64,000 bases of DNA from contig NZ_CH724168.1 in NCBI RefSeq assembly GCF_000153285.1, forward strand, positions 1,013,854 to 1,077,853. Direction: 5' to 3'. This DNA comes from Synechococcus sp. WH 7805. Its GTDB lineage: Bacteria > Cyanobacteriota > Cyanobacteriia > PCC-6307 > Cyanobiaceae. Below, piece after piece: positions 18,346 to 26,433 of this stretch; the stretch's first letter is position 1, and every line of letters begins with the position of its first letter. The notes under the pieces were generated by a model. It searched no databases. It had not been told where the DNA came from and saw only the letters and a program-made list of their open reading frames with translations. Both the position numbers and the translations under genes were made by a program.

Positions 18346-18359
18346 GTACTTGCTGCTAC
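18346..18359 (-). promoter_or_regulatory. Putative NtcA-binding site
   Basis: GTACTTGCTGCTAC matches the NtcA palindrome GTA-N8-TAC exactly. It lies just upstream of the arginase gene. A weak -10-like TGTAAA sits 22 bases further on the minus strand, the spacing of NtcA-activated promoters, which would put the RNA start near 18311 and favour translation from GTG 18292 or 18289. Spacing on the plus strand does not suit the small gene at 18385. Chance matches are expected at some rate, so this is suggestive only. Confidence 0.45.
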
Positions 18360-18384
18360 ATTTTTCTTTTTATTTAAGAAAGGA

Positions 18385-18696
18385 ATGACAACCTCTGTAA
18401 AGCAGTCCAGACAAAGAAGCGGGCTAAATCTAAAATTCAATGTTACAGGCCTTCTTAGCTTAATGAAATTCAACGGCACTCTGATCTCCCTAAAAGATAT
18501 TGTCAACAAGCTCGATCGACCTTGTCGCTGGGTCCACAAAGGAGCCTATGAAATTGCCATTTTCGAAGATGAGGTGAGCAACCTAAAACTCAATTGGTGG
18601 CCATCGACCGGAGAGATTAGGCTCGTTGGAGACCCCGAAGTTCGAGACGATGCGGTAAAGAAGTTGACACAACTCTTGGCTGAAGTGGCTTCCTGA
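18385..18696 (+). CDS. Conserved-looking small protein of unknown function
   Basis: A 103-residue frame; ATG 18463 would give 77 residues starting MKFNGTLISLKDIVNKLDRP. The protein-like portion has CRWVHKGAYEIAIFEDEVSN followed by LKLNWWPSTGEIRLVGD, suggesting a small alpha/beta soluble domain. It has no membrane segment and I do not recognise a family. AAGAAAGGA sits right against the first ATG, too close for a good ribosome site. Its last few codons overlap, in another frame, the decayed channel gene that follows, so the tail may be of mixed origin. Confidence 0.55.
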   Translation: MTTSVKQSRQRSGLNLKFNVTGLLSLMKFNGTLISLKDIVNKLDRPCRWVHKGAYEIAIFEDEVSNLKLNWWPSTGEIRLVGDPEVRDDAVKKLTQLLAEVAS

Positions 18697-18927
18697 TGTG
18701 GACACACTCCTGCGGGGCAATGAAACAAATTCTGCAAACTTGATGACAGTCGCCAATCGGATTGAAACCTGGAATTCGCCCTTAGAACCAACAACCCATG
18801 GGCCTCAAAGCAGGACACAGACCTCCGGCTGCTGCCCGAACCCGGCAACAACAATTTGAAGGGCAGCATTGGTTCCCTGAGCGGCTATCAAATCAAAGAA
18901 GCCAGGTTCACTCCGTACATGCGCTGA
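18683..18927 (+). pseudogene. Decayed fragment of a pentameric ligand-gated channel gene
   Basis: Two pieces match the extracellular domain of the intact channel at 18992-20134. In one frame (from about 18683) it reads WLPDVDTLLRGNETNSANLM then TVANRIETWNSPLEP, against WLPEVEELLQRYDTDPADLI and TLTNRIETWDSTFEP. In another frame, from 18799, it reads WASKQDTDLRLLPEPGNNN then LKGSIGSLSGYQIKEA and RFTPYMR followed by a stop, against WTSHKYADLRLLPLPSNDN, LVGELGSLSGYQLQGA and SFTPFLR. About 50 codons between the pieces are missing, the frame shifts, and all four membrane helices are gone. It is a remnant of a tandem paralogue. Confidence 0.8.
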
Positions 18928-18991
18928 CGTGCAACCAGGACACTGACGCAAGCGGTTGGCATGGCCATCTTTGGTGTAAGTCGGTGACCGC

Positions 18992-20134
18992 ATGCGCCGG
19001 ACCATCTCAAAACGCTTCAAGTTCCTGCTCATTGCCTCGGTTCTGGCAATCGCTCTGTTGTTGGGCACACGCGCGATCGTGCATCGCGGCCCCAGTGCAG
19101 AAACGATTCACTCTGACGCGGTTCAGGAGGTGATGGAAGGCGCCACAGGCCTGGAGGCCGTCGAGCCCTCCGAGGAGCTTGTCGCCAAACACCCGTTCAT
19201 CTATGCGGGCATTCATCTCGACAAGATCTACGAGCTCAATTTCAACTCGCGCACCTTCACAGCAGACGGTGAGATCTGGTTGGAGTGGCTTCCCGAGGTA
19301 GAGGAGCTGCTTCAGCGTTACGACACTGACCCCGCCGATCTGATCACGCTGACCAATCGCATTGAGACATGGGACTCCACCTTTGAGCCGGACGCGGCAG
19401 GACCGCGGGCGCTTTCAGGGGGACGACATCAGCTGCTCTTCCACTTCTCAAGTCGGTTCTACGACGATGCGGTGGACTTCCGTAGAGATCCCTTCGATGT
19501 GCTGAAGGTGCCGATCATCATCGAGCTCGACCCTCTCTGGACCTCCCACAAATACGCCGATCTACGTCTGCTGCCGTTGCCATCCAACGACAATCTTGTC
19601 GGAGAGCTGGGCTCCCTCAGCGGCTACCAACTTCAGGGCGCCAGTTTCACACCATTTCTGCGAAGAAGCTCCAACAAGCTGGGCACCTGGTATCGCCCTC
19701 ATTTCAGCCAGGTTCGCTTGGAACTGACATACCAGTCGAATCTGTGGCCAGGGATTGTGAATTGGATCATCCCCCTGATGATCATCAATTCGATCGTGCT
19801 GATGGCGCCATCGGTCGAGGGAACCCTCTCAGATGTGCGACTTGCGATCCCTTCAACGGCCCTGCTCACTCTTATTTTTCTGCAGCAGTCGTACCACGCA
19901 TCCCTGCCAAAGCTTCCATACACCACCTTCCTTGATGATCTCTTCACAACGAGCTATCTGATCGCCATGGCTCTGTTCGCATTGTTCACATGGGGATACA
20001 ACGCCTACATCGCTGCACCGGATGAGCAGAAGGCCAGCACCATGCGGCGGATCAATCAAGCCGACATGCGCTTCCAGTACCTCTCCTTATGCCTGCTGGT
20101 GCTGACTGCTGTCATCAGCTGGGGGAGACGATGA
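18992..20134 (+). CDS. Pentameric ligand-gated ion channel (Cys-loop/GLIC-like)
   Basis: A 380-residue channel subunit. It has an N-terminal membrane or signal segment (11-30) and an extracellular beta-sandwich at about 65-250, with NSRTFTADGEIWLEWLP and the FRRDPFDV turn (163-170) that replaces the Cys-loop neighbourhood. Four helices follow: M1 about 253-273, M2 about 283-303 (RLAIPSTALLTLIFLQQ), M3 about 314-337 and M4 about 360-377. The LPKLPYTTFLDD link after M2 is family-typical. Aligned by eye to GLIC, D281 falls at the -2' selectivity position, suggesting cation selectivity. Its TGA overlaps the next ATG, coupling it to a urea/amide-type binding protein. The ligand is unknown. Confidence 0.88.
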   Translation: MRRTISKRFKFLLIASVLAIALLLGTRAIVHRGPSAETIHSDAVQEVMEGATGLEAVEPSEELVAKHPFIYAGIHLDKIYELNFNSRTFTADGEIWLEWLPEVEELLQRYDTDPADLITLTNRIETWDSTFEPDAAGPRALSGGRHQLLFHFSSRFYDDAVDFRRDPFDVLKVPIIIELDPLWTSHKYADLRLLPLPSNDNLVGELGSLSGYQLQGASFTPFLRRSSNKLGTWYRPHFSQVRLELTYQSNLWPGIVNWIIPLMIINSIVLMAPSVEGTLSDVRLAIPSTALLTLIFLQQSYHASLPKLPYTTFLDDLFTTSYLIAMALFALFTWGYNAYIAAPDEQKASTMRRINQADMRFQYLSLCLLVLTAVISWGRR

Positions 20135-21405
20135 ACCAATGCATCGCGACTGCGACGCGGAGAGGCCTACCCGGCCTGGTCAGCCTGCTGAGCTCGCTGT
20201 TGCTCCTCAGCTGCGGACAACGAAATGGGCCGCAGCAAACGGCGACGATCCGCGTGGGCATCCTGCACTCTCGGACTGGCACCATGGCGCTCTCCGAAGC
20301 CACGGTGGCTGAGGCGGAGCGTCTGGCGATCGAAGAGATCAATGCTGCTGGCGGCCTCAAGCTCAACGGTCGGCTCGTGCTGGTTGAGCCCATCGAAGAG
20401 GACGGCATGTCTGACCCCGCCGTCTTCGCTCGCAAAGCACAACGGATGCTGAACGACGACAAGGCGGTGGCAATCTTCGGTGGATGGACCTCCGCCAGCC
20501 GCAAAGCCATGGTTCCGGTGATGGAGGCGAGTAACAGACTTCTGTTCTATCCGGTGCAATACGAGGGACAGGAGTGCTCTCCTGCCGTGGTGTACGGAGG
20601 ATCGGTGCCCAACCAGCAATCCGAACCAGCCTTAGGCTGGATGCTGAACAACCACAGCAAACGGTTGTTGCTGATCGGCTCGGATTACGTCTACCCGAGA
20701 ACAGCCAATCGCATCATCCGCGCACAGGCTGAGCGCGAACAAGCACGTGTACTCAAAGAGCACTACCTCCCGCTGGGGAGTGAAGCTGTTCAACCGTTGA
20801 TCGCGGACATTCAAGCCGCTCTCAACGCTGGGCCAGTTGCCGTGGTGAATACCCTCAACGGCGATAGCAATATCGCTTTCTTTCAGGCCCTGCAAAGGCA
20901 GGGATTGAATCAGCGTTCCGCACTCAAGGTGCTCAGCCTTTCCGTGTCGGAGGAAGAGGCGGTCGCGATCGGACGACGCAATATCGCCGGCACCTACGCA
21001 AGCTGGAGTTATTTCCAGAGCCTGCAAACGCCGGAATCCGCCGCTTTCGCGCAACGTTTCCGGCAACGCTATGGCTTCCACCGCGTGATCAACGACCCGG
21101 CGGAAGCCGGATACAGCTTGGTTCACCTGTGGGCTCAGGCGGTGGAGACCTCCGGCAGTGTCGAAACCGACGCTGTACGCCAGGCGCTCATCGGCAGCCG
21201 TTTTACAGCGCCCCAGGGTGATCTTCAGGTGAGTTCCAGCCTTCATCTGAAGAAACGGTCTCTGTTGGCCAAGGCAGACCCCAAGGGGGGATTCAGGGTG
21301 CTGGAGGATTTCGGAGTGATCGAACCCAAGCCCTGGAATCCTGCTCTTCCAGAATCAGCGGGGGCGACCTGCGATCACCGGGATGCCCCCCTGATCAAGG
21401 AGTGA
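20131..21405 (+). CDS. UrtA/AmiC-type substrate-binding lipoprotein
   Basis: About 424 residues from ATG 20131, preceded by GGGGGAG and overlapping the channel stop as ATGA. The signal peptide ends in the lipobox LLLLSC (Cys28), so it should be a periplasmic lipoprotein. The fold is a type I binding protein of the urea/short-chain amide group: RVGILHSRTGTMALSEATVA, IFGGWTSASRKAMVPV, LLFYPVQYEGQE and LIGSDYVYPRTANRII are hallmarks of UrtA and AmiC. No urtBCDE genes lie nearby. I infer that it binds urea or an amide and may present it to, or gate, the channel encoded immediately upstream; a lone ABC-transporter component is the alternative. Confidence 0.88.
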   Translation: MNQCIATATRRGLPGLVSLLSSLLLLSCGQRNGPQQTATIRVGILHSRTGTMALSEATVAEAERLAIEEINAAGGLKLNGRLVLVEPIEEDGMSDPAVFARKAQRMLNDDKAVAIFGGWTSASRKAMVPVMEASNRLLFYPVQYEGQECSPAVVYGGSVPNQQSEPALGWMLNNHSKRLLLIGSDYVYPRTANRIIRAQAEREQARVLKEHYLPLGSEAVQPLIADIQAALNAGPVAVVNTLNGDSNIAFFQALQRQGLNQRSALKVLSLSVSEEEAVAIGRRNIAGTYASWSYFQSLQTPESAAFAQRFRQRYGFHRVINDPAEAGYSLVHLWAQAVETSGSVETDAVRQALIGSRFTAPQGDLQVSSSLHLKKRSLLAKADPKGGFRVLEDFGVIEPKPWNPALPESAGATCDHRDAPLIKE

Positions 21406-22117
21406 TCCCAGGTGGCTGACTTGAAGCAGGAGGCGGACAGGTGCGCGTCTTGAAATTGCAGGCATAGATCGTTGAGGCCTGCCAACTCAAGGGGATTTCG
21501 AGCAGATCGCGGGTCCCGGTGATGCCCTGCACCAGGAACAGCACTGCCGCCAGCACATTGGCGGTGACGTGCAGACGCCGCAGGCGCAGGTCACGCAGGA
21601 TCTCAGGCTGGGCGCCGAGAGAAAACAGCATCAGGCCCACCACAGCCACACCGGACCAGTAATGGGACTGCCAGAAGGCTGGAGAGAGTGGATCGTCAGA
21701 GAGTCGCCAGACCTCTGGCTGCGCCCCGAGACCGAGCACGCCGGCCCAGGTGATCAGTACAAATGCAAGACGAAGCACAGGCGCCTTCGACACCCAGAGC
21801 GCTGCCAAACTCACAAGTGTTCCTGTCAGCACAAGCAACAACTGCGCAGCCCTGGCGGCTCCGCCGTGAAATGCCATCAAGGGCTTGTCAGTCGCAATCG
21901 CCACGGTGAGGGCCACGAGCACGACCAGCACCACGCCTACCGACAACCAACGGCCAAGGTCGCTGTGTTCGCGGCCCACGGTGGGGGGGCACTTCAGCGT
22001 CTTCAAACGACGCGCTCGGGTCTGCATCGCCAATCGCACGACGATGCCGATCAAGGGGTAGACGATCACCACCGCCAAAACGGGGTGAAGAATGCCGAGC
22101 CAGTCAACGGTCGTCAT
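21395..22117 (-). CDS. DUF4079 membrane protein
   Basis: A 240-residue protein with about six membrane helices. It starts MTTVDWLGILHPVLAVVIVY then PLIGIVVRLAMQTRARRLKT, with the conserved late segment RRLHVTANVLAAVLFLVQGI followed by TGTRDLLEIP. A paralogue lies at 62835-63443. DUF4079 proteins are common in cyanobacteria and algae but unassigned; conserved His residues in helices recall cytochrome b561-like proteins, which is inference. The start at ATG 22117 leaves a 79 bp divergent gap before the aminotransferase. Its 3' end overlaps the binding-protein gene by 11 bp. Confidence 0.82.
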   Translation of the reverse strand: MTTVDWLGILHPVLAVVIVYPLIGIVVRLAMQTRARRLKTLKCPPTVGREHSDLGRWLSVGVVLVVLVALTVAIATDKPLMAFHGGAARAAQLLLVLTGTLVSLAALWVSKAPVLRLAFVLITWAGVLGLGAQPEVWRLSDDPLSPAFWQSHYWSGVAVVGLMLFSLGAQPEILRDLRLRRLHVTANVLAAVLFLVQGITGTRDLLEIPLSWQASTIYACNFKTRTCPPPASSQPPGITP

Positions 22118-22196
22118 ACCGATCTCTTCACACCTGCAACGTAGCCACGGTGCCAGCCTGCATTTACGAAACGACCGAGCCCACCCATCTGATCGC

Positions 22197-23399
22197 ATGC
22201 TGAGAGATCTCTGCCCAGCCCTGAGCGGCAAGACGTACTTCAACTACGGAGGGCAGGGGCCCTTACCCGATCCTTCTCTGGACGCCATCACAACCAGCTG
22301 GAAACGCATTCAGGAGCTGGGTCCTTTCACAACGGACGTCTGGCCCTACGTGAGTGCAGAAGTGAACAGCACCCGTTCTCTGCTGGCGAGAATCTGCGGC
22401 GTCCCGCCCCATCGCCTGGCCCTGAGTGAGAACGTGACCAGTGGCTGCGTGCTGCCGCTCTGGGGATTACCCATCCATGAAGGAGATCACATCCTCATCA
22501 GCGACTGCGAACATCCCGGCGTGGTGGCGGCATGCCTGGAACTGGCGCGCCGGCAGCGCCTCACCGTGAATTGTCTGCCGGTGCGTCAACTGCGGGGAGG
22601 GCGTAACGATCAGGCTGAGACCGATGCCGCCGTGCTGGAGGCTCTCGAGCAGCACCTCACGCCGCAAACCCGCTTGGTGGTGCTCTCCCATCTGCTGTGG
22701 AATACCGGACAGCGGATGCCGATTGCCGCGGTCGCCGACCAGCTCCAGCAACACCCAGGCCAGGCGTTTCTGCTGGTGGATGCGGCCCAGAGCATGGGCC
22801 AGATTCCAGTGGATGAGGCCGCCGCTGCCGCAGACATCTATGCCTTTACAGGACACAAGTGGGCCTGTGGGCCCGAAGGACTTGGGGGCGTCGCTCTGTC
22901 GGAGCGCGTTCTCGAGGAGTCCAATCCAACCTTGATCGGATGGCGCAGCCTCCGCGATGAAACCCGCGCGTCCCTCGACGATCCCCATCCTTTCCACGCC
23001 GACAGCCGTCGTTTCGAGGTGGCCACCAGTTGCGTGCCTTTGATGGCAGGACTGCGTTGTTCGCTGAATCTGCTGGAGCAGGAAGGAAGACCAGGCCAGC
23101 GTCTGGAACGGATTCGCCTTCTCAGCGAGCAGCTCTGGCAACAGCTCTCGGATGTTCCAGGGGTGATCCCCCTGCTCGATGGCCCTCCCGTTGCAGGCCT
23201 GGTGAGCTTTCAACTCGATACGACCAGCACCACACTGAAACCGTCTCAGATGGTGAAACGACTGGGAGATCAACGCATCTGGATCCGCGACCTCGCCGAT
23301 CCAAGCTGCCTGAGAGCCTGCACCCATGTGTGCAGCAATGACAACGACCTGCGACAACTCGTCGCCGCTATTCAACACGCACTAGTTACGCACGCGTAA
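22197..23399 (+). CDS. Class V aminotransferase (cysteine desulfurase-like)
   Basis: About 400 residues, PLP-dependent fold type I. The start MLRDLCPALSGKTYFNYGGQ then GPLP is characteristic. Further motifs are LSENVTSGCVLPLWG, the Asp-containing LVDAAQSMGQIPVDE and the PLP lysine in YAFTGHKWACGPEGLGG. It resembles isopenicillin-N epimerase/SufS-like enzymes common in cyanobacteria and may be a cysteine/cystine lyase (C-DES type); the exact substrate is not clear. The longer frame from 22092 is antisense to the DUF4079 start and is not used. Confidence 0.87.
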   Translation: MLRDLCPALSGKTYFNYGGQGPLPDPSLDAITTSWKRIQELGPFTTDVWPYVSAEVNSTRSLLARICGVPPHRLALSENVTSGCVLPLWGLPIHEGDHILISDCEHPGVVAACLELARRQRLTVNCLPVRQLRGGRNDQAETDAAVLEALEQHLTPQTRLVVLSHLLWNTGQRMPIAAVADQLQQHPGQAFLLVDAAQSMGQIPVDEAAAAADIYAFTGHKWACGPEGLGGVALSERVLEESNPTLIGWRSLRDETRASLDDPHPFHADSRRFEVATSCVPLMAGLRCSLNLLEQEGRPGQRLERIRLLSEQLWQQLSDVPGVIPLLDGPPVAGLVSFQLDTTSTTLKPSQMVKRLGDQRIWIRDLADPSCLRACTHVCSNDNDLRQLVAAIQHALVTHA

Positions 23400-23907
23400 C
23401 GCTTTAGAGACGCAATTGTTCTTGATTAACTTCAACTTGCATGTGCTGATCCATTGCCGGAAACCTTTGTCAGCCAGCCCATTCCCTGGCTCACTGTCTC
23501 TTGCGATCCTTTCCGCATTTCTGATGGAGTTCGCCATCGGCGGCCTGATCCTCGTGGCCATGCTCTGTCTGGTGCATGGCCTGCTGTTAGTCCTCAGCGA
23601 GAGACTGACGCACCTCGGCCTCGTGCTGATGGGATCGGCGGCGGGCATCAATCAAACGGCGAGCAACACCGGCAGCTCACTAAAACGCTCTACGTCCTGC
23701 GCCACGGGCTGAACCAAGGAATCACCGTGCCTGCCCAACTGAGCCACATGCTGGTGCAGAACATGCTGAAGCTGATTCCCCTGACAAGCCTGGGACTGCT
23801 GATCGGTCGGCGCACCTGCCTGGATTCTCTGAGCCTTGTGATCGAAACCTTCAGAGAGACATGAGCGAGAGGAACGCCTTGACAGATTGACGCAAGCAAT
23901 AAAGAAC
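23400..23907. other. Gene-poor stretch, possible decayed membrane-protein gene
   Basis: About 500 bp with no confident gene. From ATG 23524 one plus-strand frame reads MEFAIGGLILVAMLCLVHGL then LLVLSERLTHLGLVLMG before losing protein character. A different frame then reads TLYVLRHGLNQGITVPAQLS then HMLVQNMLKLIPLTSLGLLI up to a stop at 23864. Together they look like a frameshifted small membrane protein, but I recognise no family and see no ribosome site. Confidence 0.3.
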
Positions 23908-25143
23908 TCAAGCACCCTGGGGAATGGAAATCCAAGCGATAGTCACCGCAATCGTGCAAAACACGACCATCAACAAGGGCCATATTTCATCAAGAACTTC
24001 CAAACGATGCGAGAGCTTATTTTTAGACTCACCTGGCGCCATCACATCTAACTCAGCATAACGACGACCAATCCAAATCAACAAGATAAAGGCAACCAGT
24101 GTCACCAGATAAGCGATGACATACACCTGATCGAGGAATGTCAAAAATGGCAGATCTGGCAACTCATCACGATAAACCTGCTGAAGAAAGACCAGAGTAA
24201 GCAAAACGGTAACGGGAATCCCAGCTCTCGCATCCTGTTCATCAGGACGCACTTTAAAAACAAGCAAAACCATCACCATCACAACCACCAAAGGCAACAT
24301 CAACCTCCAAAAAGCCGACCAAGCCGATGTACCAAAAGTGATGTCATAGACAACAAGACTGTAATCCCCTTCAACACCACCCAGCCCAAAATTGGTGGCG
24401 TAATTATGCCGATATTCCGCGATAGACCAACCACGACTGAGCCAGCCAATAATCCCCGTTCCCGCATACAATCCCATCCCACTATTTTGAATATCCGGCT
24501 CTATTCGAAAGTTTTTATAGCCAAATAGACCATCCACGTCATCAACCTCAATCGCAATTGGAAGACTAATTGTAAGAAACGGGAAATGACGGAAGCTCGT
24601 TCGATCAATGTAGAAACGACCGATATAGGTATAGAGCTGGTAATAATCACCATTGTCCAATTGCACTGGATCTTGACGGACGGGTGTTAGTACTGGATCA
24701 GCATCAGACAGCAGGGCATTAATCAACTGAACCTGTTCGTGCAATTGAACATCTTCAGCATCAAGATAGTCCTGCAAAGATTGATCCCAACGCATCCACA
24801 CATATCCGTTCGACGAAAAGCTTGGAACGCTTAAATCAAGGTCGTATGTGCTGTTCGCATAAATACCAAGCTTGACATGAAAGCGTGCCTGCTCGAGAGC
24901 CTCCATATCCTCAGCCGACTCCAAAGGGCCGAGAGATTCACCCCGTTGAGACGTCCAACCATCACTTGGCAAACGATTGGGAGATGTCGTGAGCGCCCTT
25001 GATGCTGAAGACAATCGCAATGAATCCCTTCCACTGATGTGATCGACGTTTAGATTGGTAACTGCAAACATCGCCAATCCAGCGGCCATCACCACGGCAG
25101 CCATGGCAAGGATGTTCCACTTAAAGCGTCGTAGTCGAGTCAT
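23908..25143 (-). CDS. Pentameric ligand-gated ion channel (second copy)
   Basis: A 411-residue channel subunit. N-terminal hydrophobic segment 10-28; extracellular beta domain about 88-270 (VKLGIYANSTYDLDLSVPSF, NGYVWMRW, FRHFPFLTISLPIAIEV). M1 about 275-297, M2 about 305-325 (ARAGIPVTVLLTLVFLQQVY), the LPDLPFLTFLDQ link, M3 about 337-360 and M4 about 387-405. Asp304 falls at the -2' position by eye, as in the first copy, so cation selectivity is inferred. It has no Cys pair of the eukaryotic type. It is divergent from a LivK-type binding protein, with start codons sharing two bases. The gene is AT-rich relative to the first copy. Confidence 0.87.
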   Translation of the reverse strand: MTRLRRFKWNILAMAAVVMAAGLAMFAVTNLNVDHISGRDSLRLSSASRALTTSPNRLPSDGWTSQRGESLGPLESAEDMEALEQARFHVKLGIYANSTYDLDLSVPSFSSNGYVWMRWDQSLQDYLDAEDVQLHEQVQLINALLSDADPVLTPVRQDPVQLDNGDYYQLYTYIGRFYIDRTSFRHFPFLTISLPIAIEVDDVDGLFGYKNFRIEPDIQNSGMGLYAGTGIIGWLSRGWSIAEYRHNYATNFGLGGVEGDYSLVVYDITFGTSAWSAFWRLMLPLVVVMVMVLLVFKVRPDEQDARAGIPVTVLLTLVFLQQVYRDELPDLPFLTFLDQVYVIAYLVTLVAFILLIWIGRRYAELDVMAPGESKNKLSHRLEVLDEIWPLLMVVFCTIAVTIAWISIPQGA

Positions 25144-26350
25144 GAAAAAGAAATTAATCGTGAACAGTCAAAATCTCTTGGTCCAAAGCAAAAAGATGTG
25201 GCCTTGGCTGATTTCTGCACTAACTCTTGGCCTAAGTCTATCCACGACGATCACTCCTGCCCAACTCAAAACGAATCAGCAAACCGAGTCTCAAGATGAT
25301 GCATTGATTATCGGACAGTCAATACCACTGACAGGACCTTCCGCCGAACTCGGCAAGAAGTATCACGCTGGAGCCATGGCATGGCTCACACACATCAACA
25401 AACAGGGGGGAATTCACGGGCAAAAAATCAAATTATTAAGCCTAGACGACCAATATGAGCCTCAACAGACAATTGTCAATACACAAAAACTAATTCAACA
25501 ACCAGACCTAATCGCTTTATTTGGTTTTATCGGTACACCGACAAGCAAAGTCGTATTGCCAATTGTCGAACGCGAGCGTATTCCCTTCGTGGCTCCACTC
25601 ACAGGTGCTTCGCTGCTACGAGATGATGACCTTAAAATGGTTTTCAACATGCGTGCAAGCTATGCACGAGAGATCCAAGCGATTGTCAACAGCTTGGTAA
25701 GAAATGCACAACAAAGAATTGCCGTCATATATCAAAATGATGCATTCGGAGAAGACGGGCTGCAATCGACTCTTGCCGCCCTGAAAACACATGATCTCAA
25801 GCCTCTGACAACCGCAACGGTGGAGCGCAACTCTGCGAATGTCAGACGAGCTGTCAACACAATTGCAGATGCAAACCCCAATGCTGTCATTATTATTTCA
25901 GCTTATGTAAGCTCCGCTGCCGTCAGCAAAGCTCTTCGCGATAGAAGAATGAACGTTCAGATTATGAATGTTTCATTTGTAGGAACCGGTGCCCTAGAAG
26001 AGGCATTGCCACCAGGACAAGCGAACGGAATTGGCATCAGCCAGGTGGTGCCCTTTCCCTGGAATCGATGGATCCCAGTTGTTTCAAGGTATCAACAATT
26101 AATGCGTAAATACAATCCAAACGCCGCTTATGGATTCACAAGTCTGGAGGGATTTATTGCCGCGCAAATGCTTACAATAGCTCTTGAAAGAGCAGGCAAA
26201 AATCCTTCCAGGGCAAAACTGGCAAAGTCCTTAGAATCGATCCAAAATCTCGACCTCGGTGGTTACACGATTGACTTTGCAAGTGATGATCACCAAGGAA
26301 GTGATTATGTCGAATTAACTTTTCTCGGCGCACAGCAATGGGAGCCCTGA
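25142..26350 (+). CDS. LivK-type (Peripla_BP_6) substrate-binding protein
   Basis: About 402 residues from ATG 25142 (MKKKLIVNSQNLLVQSKKMW). The N-terminal signal segment WLISALTLGLSLSTTI has no lipobox Cys, so a soluble periplasmic protein or uncleaved anchor is expected. The type I binding fold shows GQSIPLTGPSAELGKKYHAG, LFGFIGTPTSKVVLPIVER and IAVIYQNDAFGEDGLQS, as in branched-chain amino-acid/amide receptors. No ABC permease or ATPase lies nearby; the divergent neighbour is a ligand-gated channel. ATG at 25199 (MWPWLIS) is an alternative start. Ligand unknown, probably an amino acid or amide. Confidence 0.85.
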   Translation: MKKKLIVNSQNLLVQSKKMWPWLISALTLGLSLSTTITPAQLKTNQQTESQDDALIIGQSIPLTGPSAELGKKYHAGAMAWLTHINKQGGIHGQKIKLLSLDDQYEPQQTIVNTQKLIQQPDLIALFGFIGTPTSKVVLPIVERERIPFVAPLTGASLLRDDDLKMVFNMRASYAREIQAIVNSLVRNAQQRIAVIYQNDAFGEDGLQSTLAALKTHDLKPLTTATVERNSANVRRAVNTIADANPNAVIIISAYVSSAAVSKALRDRRMNVQIMNVSFVGTGALEEALPPGQANGIGISQVVPFPWNRWIPVVSRYQQLMRKYNPNAAYGFTSLEGFIAAQMLTIALERAGKNPSRAKLAKSLESIQNLDLGGYTIDFASDDHQGSDYVELTFLGAQQWEP

Positions 26351-26433
26351 GCCTGGGCACAACAATCATTCACCATCCTTAAGAACTAAGGACTAGACTT
26401 TGCTCATCGAAACTTAAATCACTCAAGAGACAA

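Noticed and set aside
20131-21405. Reading the UrtA-like protein as part of a complete urea ABC transporter
   Set aside because: No permease (urtB, urtC) or ATPase (urtD, urtE) genes lie in the window; the direct partner is a channel gene.
26376-26392. Hairpin TCCTTA/TAAGGA as terminator after the LivK-type gene
   Set aside because: The stem is only 6 bp and AT-rich and no T-run follows, so read-through into the Ca2+/H+ exchanger gene is likely.
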